In this document: one piece after another, positions 15,641 through 24,361 of the stretch
Numbering within the stretch: position 1 is the first letter of the stretch
How the letters are laid out: each line of letters starts with the position of its first letter
Assembly: GCA_013003715.1 (NCBI GenBank)
Contig: JABDIN010000113.1
Span: 1-36,352, forward strand
Length of the DNA: 36,352 nt
Direction of reading: 5' to 3'
Source: Desulfobacteraceae bacterium
Lineage (GTDB): Bacteria > Desulfobacterota > Desulfobacteria > Desulfobacterales > Desulfosarcinaceae
Notes under the pieces: generated by a model
Database searches by the model: none
The model's input: the letters and a program-made list of their open reading frames with translations, nothing else
What the model was told of the DNA's origin: nothing
Program-made: the position numbers and the translations under genes

Positions 15641-16342
15641 ATGGAATATCTGTTTGACATCTTTCTCATTTCTATCAGTGCCGCGCTGATCAACAATTTT
15701 GTGCTCTATTATTTTGTGGGTATCTGTCCGTTCATCGGGGTCTCCCGGCAGGTCAGCATGGCGGTGGGCATGGGCAGTGCGGTGACGGCCGTAATGACGT
15801 TCGCGGTTTTCCTGAGCTGGACCATCACCACTTTGATCCTGACGCCCGGTGCCCCACTTTCGGCCTGGGTGGCGGGATGGTTCATGAGCCCGGAGAAAGC
15901 AAGGACCATCGACCTGACCATAATGACCTATATCGTCTATATTTTTTCCATCGCCTCAGCCGTGCAATTTGTGGAGATGTATGTTCGCCGGTTTTATCCA
16001 CCATTGTATAAGTCCTTTGGTGTCTTCCTGCCCCTCATCACCACGAATTGTGCCATTTTGTTTGCTTGTCTTACGGTCATGAGCAATGTGGTGGGTAAAG
16101 CAAACCCCGCGGAAGCGTGGGACCTGGGACGCTCCCTGGCCCTGGGATTTTTTGGCGGTGTCGGATTTACCATCGCCATCGTGATCATGGCCGGTATCCG
16201 TGAGGAACTGGATCTGTGCGATGTTCCCAAACCATTTCAAGGCGCTGCCATCACCTTGATCGTCGGCGGCATCCTGGCCATGGCCTTTATGGGATTCAAC
16301 GGCGTTGACACTGGTATTCGGTCAGCCTTAGGGGGCTTATAG
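15641..16342 (+). CDS. rnfA: Rnf complex subunit A
   Basis: This 233-residue membrane protein is paralogous to RnfE in inverted topology. Signatures are [19 protein letters not shown] at the N-terminus and [14 protein letters not shown] mid-protein, with the Cys residues for the shared 2Fe-2S centre. At 233 residues it is longer than the roughly 193 of Escherichia coli RsxA; the extra length is mainly a soluble-looking insertion around residues 65-95 and an extended C-terminus. Confidence 0.95.
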   Translation: MEYLFDIFLISISAALINNFVLYYFVGICPFIGVSRQVSMAVGMGSAVTAVMTFAVFLSWTITTLILTPGAPLSAWVAGWFMSPEKARTIDLTIMTYIVYIFSIASAVQFVEMYVRRFYPPLYKSFGVFLPLITTNCAILFACLTVMSNVVGKANPAEAWDLGRSLALGFFGGVGFTIAIVIMAGIREELDLCDVPKPFQGAAITLIVGGILAMAFMGFNGVDTGIRSALGGL

Positions 16343-16387
16343 CGACGGATTTATGAGTCAGGAAAACAAGACTATCTCGGGAGGACA

Positions 16388-17302
16388 ATGATGGGGGCGG
16401 TGACCATCGGCTTATCGGCCGGAACCCTTTTAATAATGGCAATCGTTTTGACCGCCGTGCTCGGATGGGCCAGCGTCAAATTCCATGTGGATGTGGATCA
16501 GCGCGCGCTGGACATCATGGATGCACTTCCCGGGGCCAACTGCGGCGGATGCGGCTATGTGGGGTGTGGTGAATATGCGGAAGCCGTTGCACTGGAACAC
16601 GAGGCTGTCAACAAGTGCACGGTCGGGGGACAGAATTGCGCTCTGGCAGTGGCGGAAATTATGGGTGTCGAGGTGGGTGAAACCATGCCCTACCGGCCCA
16701 TTGTGCACTGCGGGGCGTCGTACGCGGATCGTCTGGGCAGAAACGAATACCGGGGTGAAAAACGATGTGCCGCCGCCAATCTCGTGACCGATGTCCAGGG
16801 ATGCACCTACGGATGTCTGGGTTTTGGAGATTGTGAAAACGCATGTGAGTTCGATGCCATCCACGTCATCGACGGGCTGGCCACGGTGGACTATGATAAA
16901 TGTGTGGGATGCGGGGCATGCACGAAAGCCTGCCCCCGGAATATCATCACGATCACCCCGTTTAAATCCGAGCAAATGCTGGCCGTAACCTGCTCGAACA
17001 AAGACAAGGGCAAGGACGTCATATCTGTCTGCAACGTGGGGTGTATTGGGTGCGGCGCATGTGCACGGGCGTCGAGCCTGTTCACCGTGCAAGACAACCT
17101 CTCCACCATCAATTATGACGCGTACTCCCCCACTTGTTCGTTGGATGTCCTGGACGCTTGTAAAAAATGTAAGCGACAACGCCTCGTTTTCGTTGGAAAA
17201 CCAAGCCCGAAAGACGTGGAAAAAGCGATCGATATGAAAGTACCGGATGTGGTCGAGCCGGACTTTAAAACAAGTGTTGACGACACGGAATGGCGTGGAT
17301 AG
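16388..17302 (+). CDS. rnfB: Rnf complex subunit B (polyferredoxin)
   Basis: This 304-residue protein has an N-terminal membrane anchor (about 8-28), the RnfB 4Fe-4S domain (C52, C55, C60, C77), then ferredoxin clusters CTYGCLGFGDCENAC and CVGCGACTKACP, and a further Cys-rich C-terminal region (CNVGCIGCGACARA). It takes electrons from reduced ferredoxin and passes them into the complex. GGGAGG lies just before the ATG; an ATG three bases later is equally possible. It closes the rnf operon. Confidence 0.95.
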   Translation: MMGAVTIGLSAGTLLIMAIVLTAVLGWASVKFHVDVDQRALDIMDALPGANCGGCGYVGCGEYAEAVALEHEAVNKCTVGGQNCALAVAEIMGVEVGETMPYRPIVHCGASYADRLGRNEYRGEKRCAAANLVTDVQGCTYGCLGFGDCENACEFDAIHVIDGLATVDYDKCVGCGACTKACPRNIITITPFKSEQMLAVTCSNKDKGKDVISVCNVGCIGCGACARASSLFTVQDNLSTINYDAYSPTCSLDVLDACKKCKRQRLVFVGKPSPKDVEKAIDMKVPDVVEPDFKTSVDDTEWRG

Positions 17303-17342
17303 AAGAATAATGACAAATTGGTAAATTCCGTCTATCATAGTA

Positions 17343-17361
17343 GGTGTTGAACGTCGACACC
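17343..17361 (+). other. hairpin between rnfB and the stress-protein gene
   Basis: GGTGTTGA-ACG-TCGACACC forms an 8-bp stem (one G-U pair) with a triloop. No T-tract follows. It may stabilise the upstream rnf mRNA or separate its expression from the next gene. Confidence 0.4.
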
Positions 17362-17380
17362 ACACCTTCATCCGATACTA

Positions 17381-18364
17381 TTGATTCGTCATGGTACATT
17401 GATTTACGGGGGAGTTTTGGGAACCAAAAATAAACGAAAAATACTGATCGCTGTTGATGGTTCCGATCAGACACTTGAGGCTGTGCGTTATATAGGCAGT
17501 ATCGTCCCGCCGGAACGGACCGAAATCGTACTTTTCAATGTGGGCACCGGTTTTCCGGAAGTGTACTGGGATATGAATACAAACCCCTTGTATCGCACCA
17601 AGAAATCAAAGGTGATGGGATGGGTAGCGGATTCCCAGGTATTTATCGGAGAATTCAAGGAGAAAGCATTCAAGATCCTGTCCGATGCCGGATTTCCTGA
17701 GAATGCCCTATCCGTTAAAACCCAGGCCACACAAACCAATAAACTAAAAGACATCATCCAGGAATCCTACCAGGAATATTCTGCCATCGTAGCCGGCAAG
17801 ACCGGTATCAGCCGCTTAAAAGACTTGTTTCTCGGCAGCATGGCCCGCCAGCTTTCCGAAAAAATCAAACATATCCCGGTGGTCATTGTTGGGGGGAAAC
17901 CCCGATCCCGAAAAATCCTCATTGCCTTGGATGAATCCATTGAGGCCATGCGGGGTGTAAGTTGTATCGGTGCCTTGGCCAGTGGCTGTGAAACCCCGAT
18001 AAAACTGTGCCACTGCCTTGACCCGACCGCCGCGGATCAGATCGGGGAAAGCGTTCCGGTGACCGGCGACCGTGAGGAACTGATCAGAAAATATGGTGAA
18101 AATCGTTTCCGTCCTTACATGGATGAAGCCATTAAACGCTTGAAGGATGCCGGTGTGTCCGCGGAGCGCATTTCCAGTGATTTTGTCTATTGCAGCGGCA
18201 ATACCATACAAAAAATTATCGAGACCGCGGTGGCCGGTGATTTCGGTACTATTCTGGTCGGCCGCCGGGAAGCGGCGACCTTTGCCCAGGAATATTTTCG
18301 CGGCCGCTTCAGCGAAAAAATCATCAAATCACTTGATGATATGGCGGTATGGGTGGTGAGTTGA
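17381..18364 (+). CDS. tandem universal stress protein (two UspA domains)
   Basis: This protein of about 315-327 residues has two UspA-type alpha/beta domains. The first begins at KRKILIAVDGSDQTLEAV and the second at SRKILIALDESIEAM. Glycine-rich ATP-loop remnants are seen at AGKTGISRLKDLFLGSMARQL (first) and VGRREAATFAQEYFRGRF (second). No ATG fits; TTG at 17381 or, closer to the homology start, TTG at 17417 after GGGGGA are the candidates. It follows rnfB in the same direction and may be co-transcribed. Confidence 0.88.
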   Translation: MIRHGTLIYGGVLGTKNKRKILIAVDGSDQTLEAVRYIGSIVPPERTEIVLFNVGTGFPEVYWDMNTNPLYRTKKSKVMGWVADSQVFIGEFKEKAFKILSDAGFPENALSVKTQATQTNKLKDIIQESYQEYSAIVAGKTGISRLKDLFLGSMARQLSEKIKHIPVVIVGGKPRSRKILIALDESIEAMRGVSCIGALASGCETPIKLCHCLDPTAADQIGESVPVTGDREELIRKYGENRFRPYMDEAIKRLKDAGVSAERISSDFVYCSGNTIQKIIETAVAGDFGTILVGRREAATFAQEYFRGRFSEKIIKSLDDMAVWVVS

Positions 18365-18391
18365 GGCCTGGCCATTCGTGAAACCAGTTGA

Positions 18392-20197
18392 TTAAGGAAA
18401 AGACGCCACTTGGTAAACCGATTCAAGCCGATCGGAAAAGTGGTTGATCACTTTTCGGCGACGCAATTTGAGGGTTTGTGTCAGCATACCATTATCCACG
18501 CTGAAGGATTCCGCCGCCAGAATGATATTTCTGGGAATTTCATAACCCTTGAATTTGCCTTTAAGATGATCCGCAATGGCTTCGGAGGCCATTGCATGCA
18601 CGCCCGCATCTTCTAACACCCCCCCAGGCGACACCCTTAGGCCGTGGGTTTCGGATAAGGCCAGCAATTTATCCGTATCCGGAACCACCAGACAGACATT
18701 GTGGCTATGCCCCTCTCCGTATATCAGGACATTTTCCACCCAGGGCAGAATTTGTATCTCTTCCTCCAAAGCGGTGGGAAATACATATTTACCATTCTCG
18801 AGTTTATACTGTTCCTTGATGCGGCCGGTGATGAACAGATACCCCTCCTCATCCAAGCGTCCGAGATCACCGGTTCGAAATCCACCGTCGTCTGTCATCA
18901 CCCTTTGGGTCCCCTCGGGATTATTGTGATACCCCTGCATGACATTCGGGCCATATACCAGGACTTCCCCCTCCTCAGGTGTCCGGTCCGAGCGGGTTTT
19001 GTCGATAACGATGCGAACGTCCTTAATGGGTCTGCCGACACTCCCCGGCCGGTTGGCTTCACGATTGTTCATGGTTACGGCCGGCGAGGTTTCTGTCAAG
19101 CCATAGGCGTCATAAACCGGAATGCCGATATCCGTAAAAAATTGGGCGACCTTCTGATTCATCATGGCACTGGCGGTCAACGCCGCATTTAACCGGCCGC
19201 CGAATTGTTGTCGGATCTTGCTGAACACCACGCGGTCCACCAGTTTATACTTGAGACGTGTCAGGAAAGACGTACTGCCTTGGTTTGCCGGATCACGTAA
19301 TATGGCGGCGCTTTCCAATCCCATGACAAACATTTTTTTTGCCAGACCACCGGTGTCATTAATTTTAGCCCATATGCCGTCGTATATTTTATTGAATACC
19401 CGCGGAACAGCAATAAGAAAGGTTGGAGAGACCTTACCGATATCCGTGGCGATGGTGGTCACATCCCGGACAAACCCGATGGAACCGCCGACATTGATAA
19501 AGCAATACAATTCAGCTGTCTGGCCGTATGAGTGTGCCCAAGGCAGTATGGACAGACTCCGGCTTTCGGTGTAAAGCTCCGGAAACAAAACAGCCCCGGC
19601 AATGAAGTTACTCGTTAAATTCCCGTGGGACAACAAAACACCTTTGGGGCTGCCCGTTGTACCGGAAGTATAAATTAAAACGGCTATATCCCGGGGCGTG
19701 GGCCGGAGCGAGGGCACCGGTTGTCGACGGCCTGCTTCCTCCAGAGCGGTCATACTCATGTCGCCGTTTCCATCCATGACAATTACATGGACGAGGTCCG
19801 GCACTTCCTTTTGAATCTTGTCAATTTGAGATCGAATCTCCCCATTGGCCACGAACAGTGTGGTTATACCGCCATCCTGGATGATATGGCGCCATATCTG
19901 GGGCAACTCCTTCTCATACATGGGAATAAACCGCCCCCCTAAACCGAAAGTGGCAAAAGCGGCAACGGCCCATTCCACACGGTTTCGGGCGATCACGCCC
20001 ACTGTATCACCGGCCGAGATGCCCATCTGCACCATACCGGCACGCAGATCGTCTATCCGCCTGCCGACTTCTTCGTACGTCAGCCATGAGTAATGGCCCT
20101 CACTATCGGGGGTTCCGAAAAGCGGCCGGTCCGTAAAACGATCCACTCTGGTTTCGATCAACTCCACCAAGTTATCCGGTTTTTCATAGGTATACAT
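18392..20197 (-). CDS. long-chain acyl-CoA synthetase (AMP-forming)
   Basis: This 601-residue adenylate-forming enzyme of the FadD15-like group has P-loop-type motif YTSGTTGSPKG (about 176-186), YGLTETSP, the RTGDLG hinge region and the C-terminal catalytic lysine motif LENGKYVFP. It activates a fatty acid to acyl-AMP and then acyl-CoA. The start at 20197 is chosen over 20227 because AGGAG lies six bases upstream. It follows the Rrf2 gene by 90 bp on the same strand and could share its transcript. Confidence 0.93.
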   Translation of the reverse strand: MYTYEKPDNLVELIETRVDRFTDRPLFGTPDSEGHYSWLTYEEVGRRIDDLRAGMVQMGISAGDTVGVIARNRVEWAVAAFATFGLGGRFIPMYEKELPQIWRHIIQDGGITTLFVANGEIRSQIDKIQKEVPDLVHVIVMDGNGDMSMTALEEAGRRQPVPSLRPTPRDIAVLIYTSGTTGSPKGVLLSHGNLTSNFIAGAVLFPELYTESRSLSILPWAHSYGQTAELYCFINVGGSIGFVRDVTTIATDIGKVSPTFLIAVPRVFNKIYDGIWAKINDTGGLAKKMFVMGLESAAILRDPANQGSTSFLTRLKYKLVDRVVFSKIRQQFGGRLNAALTASAMMNQKVAQFFTDIGIPVYDAYGLTETSPAVTMNNREANRPGSVGRPIKDVRIVIDKTRSDRTPEEGEVLVYGPNVMQGYHNNPEGTQRVMTDDGGFRTGDLGRLDEEGYLFITGRIKEQYKLENGKYVFPTALEEEIQILPWVENVLIYGEGHSHNVCLVVPDTDKLLALSETHGLRVSPGGVLEDAGVHAMASEAIADHLKGKFKGYEIPRNIILAAESFSVDNGMLTQTLKLRRRKVINHFSDRLESVYQVASFP

Positions 20198-20286
20198 GAA
20201 TGACTCCTTTGCAAAGGGCTCTTCCACATGGTTATGGACAAGCGTATGACGCTTTTGAACAATATGTTCGCGGAGGGAATGCCTGA

Positions 20287-20706
20287 TCAGCGTATCTGTT
20301 CAGGGGCATCATGTAGCAGGTCTGCAATGGTCACGCTATCCAGCTTTGAATAAAGGGCGCTGGTGGCTTCACTCCACACATGGCGCACACGGCATTCGTC
20401 CGCCATATGGCATTTCTCCGGAGCACTCGTGCATTCCACCAGTTCGGTCTGTCCCTCAAACATGCGGACAATCGAGCCGATTGATATTTGATCCGGTTGC
20501 CTGGTCAGCAGATGGCCGCCTTTTGATCCCCGGACGCTGGTGATCAATTTCTCCTGCTTGAGGGTTCGAATCAGTTGTTCCAGGTATTTGACCGGAATCT
20601 TCTGAACTTTTGCAATGGCGCTGACTTGTAACGGCTCGCCGTCGTTGTGTCTGGCCAGTTCCAGTATGATTCGGGTGCCGTATCGGCTGCGCGTGGATAG
20701 TTTCAT
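20287..20706 (-). CDS. Rrf2-family regulator with three conserved-position cysteines
   Basis: This 139-residue winged-helix regulator starts with the Rrf2 signature MKLSTRSRYGTRIILELA and has the recognition region KIPVKYLEQLIRTLK and SVRGSKGGHLL. Cys92, Cys99 and Cys105 sit almost where IscR (92, 98, 104) binds its 2Fe-2S cluster, so it probably senses Fe-S, redox or NO status. It lies nine bases after the second permease gene, inside the importer operon. Its targets are unknown. Confidence 0.9.
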   Translation of the reverse strand: MKLSTRSRYGTRIILELARHNDGEPLQVSAIAKVQKIPVKYLEQLIRTLKQEKLITSVRGSKGGHLLTRQPDQISIGSIVRMFEGQTELVECTSAPEKCHMADECRVRHVWSEATSALYSKLDSVTIADLLHDAPEQIR

Positions 20707-20715
20707 GGTGCCGTC

Positions 20716-21696
20716 TCACTCTGCTTCATGTGGTTTTCCCAGAGCTGAGGGAGGGGTGCCCGATAGCATTTGAATGAACGGTCGAATCCAGGGCATTTTC
20801 TCAACCCGAGCAAGAAAAGCCTCTTTTTGAGCTAGAGATATGAGAAGTAAAGTGAAGATCATCAACGGGAAAGGGGCTACTTGAAACACCTGGGTCGGAA
20901 TCGACGGCAACCAGCCCTGGAGATAGATCCCCATCACCTGCAAAAATGAAAACAGATAGGCGCCAATTGCAGCCTTCACGGGATGCCAACCACCGAATAT
21001 GACCAGCGCCAGGGCGATCCACCCCGTGCCTTCAGCACCCTGTGGCCGCCCCCAACCCGGCTTGGTTGACAGGGAGAATGTCGCCCCGGCAAGACCCACC
21101 AATAATCCGCCGCAGACAGCATAAAACAATTGCAATTTTTTAGGATCCATTCCCCGCGCAAAAACCGCTTTCGGATGCTCACCCACTGCACGCAGGGCCA
21201 ACCCCATCGGCGTTCGGTACATATACCAGGTCAGTATACCGATGCACACCAGGCTGAGATATACCGGCCAATTGTGGTTGAAAAAAACCGGTCCGAAAAA
21301 AGGAATATCCGCCAGCAGGGGTATGGGCAGCGGCATAACCTGCGGCCCTTGAAGCCGTGAATAGGGATTACCGATAAAATAAGCCAGGTCCCTGGCCATG
21401 AGCGTCAGTACAAAACCGACAGCCACCTGCGACTGGCTCAGGTAAATTGAGAACACGGCAACCAGCACGGCCACGAGGGCGCCGACCAGGGCACCGATGA
21501 TGAATCCGACGGCAACACTATGCGTCAGATAGGCGGTTACAAATGCGGCCATGGCACTGAGTAGAATGGAGCCATCCAGGGACAAGTTGATCAGACCGGC
21601 TCTTTCCGTAATGGTTTCCCCGAGGGTCGCCAGGATAATGGGAGCAGCGCCGGCCACCACAGCGGCAAATAAAATACTGACCTGGAATTCATTCAT
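20716..21696 (-). CDS. BMP-type ABC importer, permease 2 (nucleoside-like)
   Basis: This 326-residue inner-membrane permease of the BPD_transp_2 family has about eight hydrophobic segments and the family motif ERAGLINLSLDGSILL near residue 35, typical of the smaller permease of purine-nucleoside/BmpA importers (YufQ-like). The start at 21696 overlaps the preceding permease stop by four bases and is the first Met before the homology; a longer in-frame extension lies inside the neighbour. Confidence 0.92.
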   Translation of the reverse strand: MNEFQVSILFAAVVAGAAPIILATLGETITERAGLINLSLDGSILLSAMAAFVTAYLTHSVAVGFIIGALVGALVAVLVAVFSIYLSQSQVAVGFVLTLMARDLAYFIGNPYSRLQGPQVMPLPIPLLADIPFFGPVFFNHNWPVYLSLVCIGILTWYMYRTPMGLALRAVGEHPKAVFARGMDPKKLQLFYAVCGGLLVGLAGATFSLSTKPGWGRPQGAEGTGWIALALVIFGGWHPVKAAIGAYLFSFLQVMGIYLQGWLPSIPTQVFQVAPFPLMIFTLLLISLAQKEAFLARVEKMPWIRPFIQMLSGTPPSALGKPHEAE

Positions 21697-22784
21697 TTCG
21701 CGACCGCCTCTTGAGTTTGCGCTTCGAAGATCTTTGCCCGGCGCCCCCGCCAGGCACTGACCGCCAGGGTGGCCAAAACCAGCGCCCCCTGGATAACACC
21801 GGCAAGGGAGGAGTCCAACTGGAGCATCATCGGCAACTGGATGCTGCCCACATTCAGACAGGCAAAGAAAAAGGCGACAAAGGGCACAACCCACACATTA
21901 TAATTGGACAACATGACCACCAAAAGTGCCAGATATCCATAATTACTGGATATTGCCGGCAGCAACCGATGGTATACGCCACTCACTTGCAGGCAACCGG
22001 CTATACCCGCGAATCCGCCGGCAAACATCATTGCAAGGAGCATGAAATGGGTTGGGGTAAGACCGTATAAAACACATGCCTGAGAATTTCCGCCGATGGC
22101 TTTCAGACACAACCCGATTCTTGAGTATCGTAACATCACTGCGGTGATAAGCACTGCCGTCACGGCAAGGGCTATGGCGGCCGGAGAGAGTCGCAACGAT
22201 GAAATGTAGGGCAGCCACAGCGATTGTGGAAAAATTTCGGTCCCACTCATAGATGCCACACCCGGCCGCTTCCAGGGACCGAAAATCAACCATAGAATCA
22301 ATCCCTGGGCCACAAAATTCATCCCTAACCCGGCGAATATTTCATTGACGCCGCCCTTAGTTTTTAAAAAACCGGCGATCAACGCCCACAGGCCGCCACC
22401 CAATGCAGCCGCGGCAAAAGAGAGTCCTAAAAACCACATGGGCCACTGGCTGTTCAAACCGAGCCTCAAGGTCAATGTGGCGAATACGGCCCCCATCATC
22501 ACCTGGCCTTCTATTCCGATGTTCCAGAGACCGATGCGAAAAGTATATAATAGTCCCGCGCCACAAAGGGTCAGCGGTACCCAGGTTTTGAGCACATGAC
22601 TGATTTTTACCCATGACCCCAGACTCCCTTTCAGAATGTAGAAGTATGCGTCCAGAGGGGGCGCCCCTGCAATCAGCAACACAAGGGTGGTAAACAGCAC
22701 CACCACTGTCAGGGTCAGTCCGAATTCCCGGACGAATTTCAAAAGCTGTGCGGGACCTGGTGACGTGATTTGAGCCATGGTCAT
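21693..22784 (-). CDS. BMP-type ABC importer, permease 1 (nucleoside-like)
   Basis: This 363-residue membrane permease of the BPD_transp_2 family (YufP-like) has the motifs YTFRIGLWNIGIEGQVMMG and GGVNEIFAGLGMNFVAQGL, typical of the larger permease in nucleoside-type importers. Eight to ten membrane segments are evident. Its ATG overlaps the ATPase gene stop by four bases and is preceded by GGGGAA. Paired with permease 2 and the double ATPase it makes a complete importer. Confidence 0.92.
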   Translation of the reverse strand: MTMAQITSPGPAQLLKFVREFGLTLTVVVLFTTLVLLIAGAPPLDAYFYILKGSLGSWVKISHVLKTWVPLTLCGAGLLYTFRIGLWNIGIEGQVMMGAVFATLTLRLGLNSQWPMWFLGLSFAAAALGGGLWALIAGFLKTKGGVNEIFAGLGMNFVAQGLILWLIFGPWKRPGVASMSGTEIFPQSLWLPYISSLRLSPAAIALAVTAVLITAVMLRYSRIGLCLKAIGGNSQACVLYGLTPTHFMLLAMMFAGGFAGIAGCLQVSGVYHRLLPAISSNYGYLALLVVMLSNYNVWVVPFVAFFFACLNVGSIQLPMMLQLDSSLAGVIQGALVLATLAVSAWRGRRAKIFEAQTQEAVAK

Positions 22785-24241
22785 ATTTCCCCGGCGATGG
22801 CGCGACCCAATTCGCGGCTGTCCGTATCTTCGGCGCGCACATCTTTTACAATTTTACCATCAAAAAACACGAGAATTCGATCCGCAACCATAACGATTTC
22901 GTCCAGTTCCGCAGACGAAAACACGATACTGGTGTTCCGGGCAGTGTAGGTTTGCAGGTGCCGCCATACCCAGTGCGCCGACTCCACGTCCAATCCGCGC
23001 GTGGGATTCTCCAGCAGCAGCAACCGCGGCGCTTCAGGCAGAAAGGATAGGAGCAGCCGTTGCTGGTTTCCACCGGATAGGGATTGTACCGGCGAGCGCG
23101 GTCGGCCGCTGATGCGAAACATCTCAATTTTCTCTTTTGCTGCGGACAATGCGTTTGACCATCTGACAAAAAACCTGGTTTTACGGGCATTGAGGGCAAA
23201 ATGCTCGGTAATGTCAAGTCCCGGAACCAGGCCTTCCTCAAGACGCGATGTGGGTACAAAGGTAACACCGGCATCCTTGAATTCCCGGTGGGATTTGCCG
23301 ATCATGGATCGGCCATCCACCTCGACGATACCGCTTTTCGGACGGGACATACCCGACGCTACTCTCAAAAATACACCTTGACCGCTACCTTCCAAGCCGG
23401 CAAGACCCACGACCTCTCCTTTGCGAACAAGTATATTGCATTTTTGCAACCCGGTTCGGCCACCCGTTGAGACCACATCGGACATGGACAAAATGGTATC
23501 ACCGGGACTGGCTTTCAATCGTGATGGCGGTGTCGGTAATTGGTCAAACATCTGATCCAGCAATTGCCGGGTATCAAAAGGGGCTTCCATATGACCGGTC
23601 ACCTTGCCCCGGCGCAATACGGTTACCCGATTGCATAAGACCTGGGTGTCCTCGAGCTTGTGCGAGATGAGTAAGACACTTTTCCCCTCCCTGGCAAGCT
23701 GTTTCAGGGCGGCGAAAAGCGTCTGCTTCTGTATCTCTGAAATACCGGTGGTGGGTTCGTCCAGAATTAACACCTTTATCCCGATGGAAAGCAGCCGCAG
23801 AATTTCCAATTGCTGCCGCTCACCTATGGTAAGCCGGGATACCGGTGAGTTGGGATCTAAGTTGAAGTTAAAATGGGTGGAGAGGGGAAGAAGTTTTCGG
23901 CGATAATATTCCCGTTCATTCTTAAGCCCACTCACTTGCCCGAGCATGAAATTATCAAGGACGGAAAGATTTAAAAAATCCAGGGGGTCCTGATACAGCA
24001 TGCCGATACCGCATTCGGAGGCTTTTCCGGGAGATCGAAACTCCACCTGCCGGCCGTCCACCGTGATGGTGCCGGCGGTCTTCCGGATGTACCCGCTCAG
24101 GACCTTCATCAGCGTACTTTTACCGGCACCGTTTTCACCTAATATTCCGTGGATCTCACCTCCCTGAACAGACAGATCAACACCGTCATTGGCCCGCACA
24201 CTGCCGTAGTGCTTATGGATATTCTCAAGTTCGACGCGCAT
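22781..24241 (-). CDS. BMP-type ABC importer, double ATP-binding protein
   Basis: This 486-residue protein has two fused nucleotide-binding domains. Domain 1 has Walker A GENGAGKST (35-43), a divergent signature LTIGERQQLEIL and Walker B LILDEPTTGIS. Domain 2 has a degenerate Walker A (GLEGSGQG) but a normal signature LSGGNQQR and Walker B LLLENPTRGLD. One competent and one degenerate site is normal for sugar/nucleoside ABC importers (RbsA/YufO type). It lies between the binding-protein hairpin and the permeases. Confidence 0.93.
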   Translation of the reverse strand: MRVELENIHKHYGSVRANDGVDLSVQGGEIHGILGENGAGKSTLMKVLSGYIRKTAGTITVDGRQVEFRSPGKASECGIGMLYQDPLDFLNLSVLDNFMLGQVSGLKNEREYYRRKLLPLSTHFNFNLDPNSPVSRLTIGERQQLEILRLLSIGIKVLILDEPTTGISEIQKQTLFAALKQLAREGKSVLLISHKLEDTQVLCNRVTVLRRGKVTGHMEAPFDTRQLLDQMFDQLPTPPSRLKASPGDTILSMSDVVSTGGRTGLQKCNILVRKGEVVGLAGLEGSGQGVFLRVASGMSRPKSGIVEVDGRSMIGKSHREFKDAGVTFVPTSRLEEGLVPGLDITEHFALNARKTRFFVRWSNALSAAKEKIEMFRISGRPRSPVQSLSGGNQQRLLLSFLPEAPRLLLLENPTRGLDVESAHWVWRHLQTYTARNTSIVFSSAELDEIVMVADRILVFFDGKIVKDVRAEDTDSRELGRAIAGEI

Positions 24242-24311
24242 AAGAGTTCAGCATGAATTTTAAATTTAACTCAAATACAATTGCCTATCGACCGATTCCT
24301 CAACATGATGT

Positions 24312-24356
24312 CACCTGTGATTTACGGGGTTACAATTAGCCCCGCAAATCACGGTG
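24312..24356 (-). other. strong intercistronic hairpin between binding-protein and ATPase genes
   Basis: CACC plus GTGATTTACGGGG (24312-24329) pairs with CCCCGCAAATCAC plus GGTG (24340-24356), about 16 base pairs with one mismatch and one bulge, loop of ten bases. No T-tract follows in the direction of transcription. Such hairpins usually protect the 3' end of the binding-protein mRNA, giving it a higher level than the membrane parts. Confidence 0.7.
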
Positions 24357-24361
24357 TAATA

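Noticed and set aside
16430-17371. 313-codon minus-strand ORF
   Set aside because: It is antisense to rnfB; low-complexity content and no recognisable domain.
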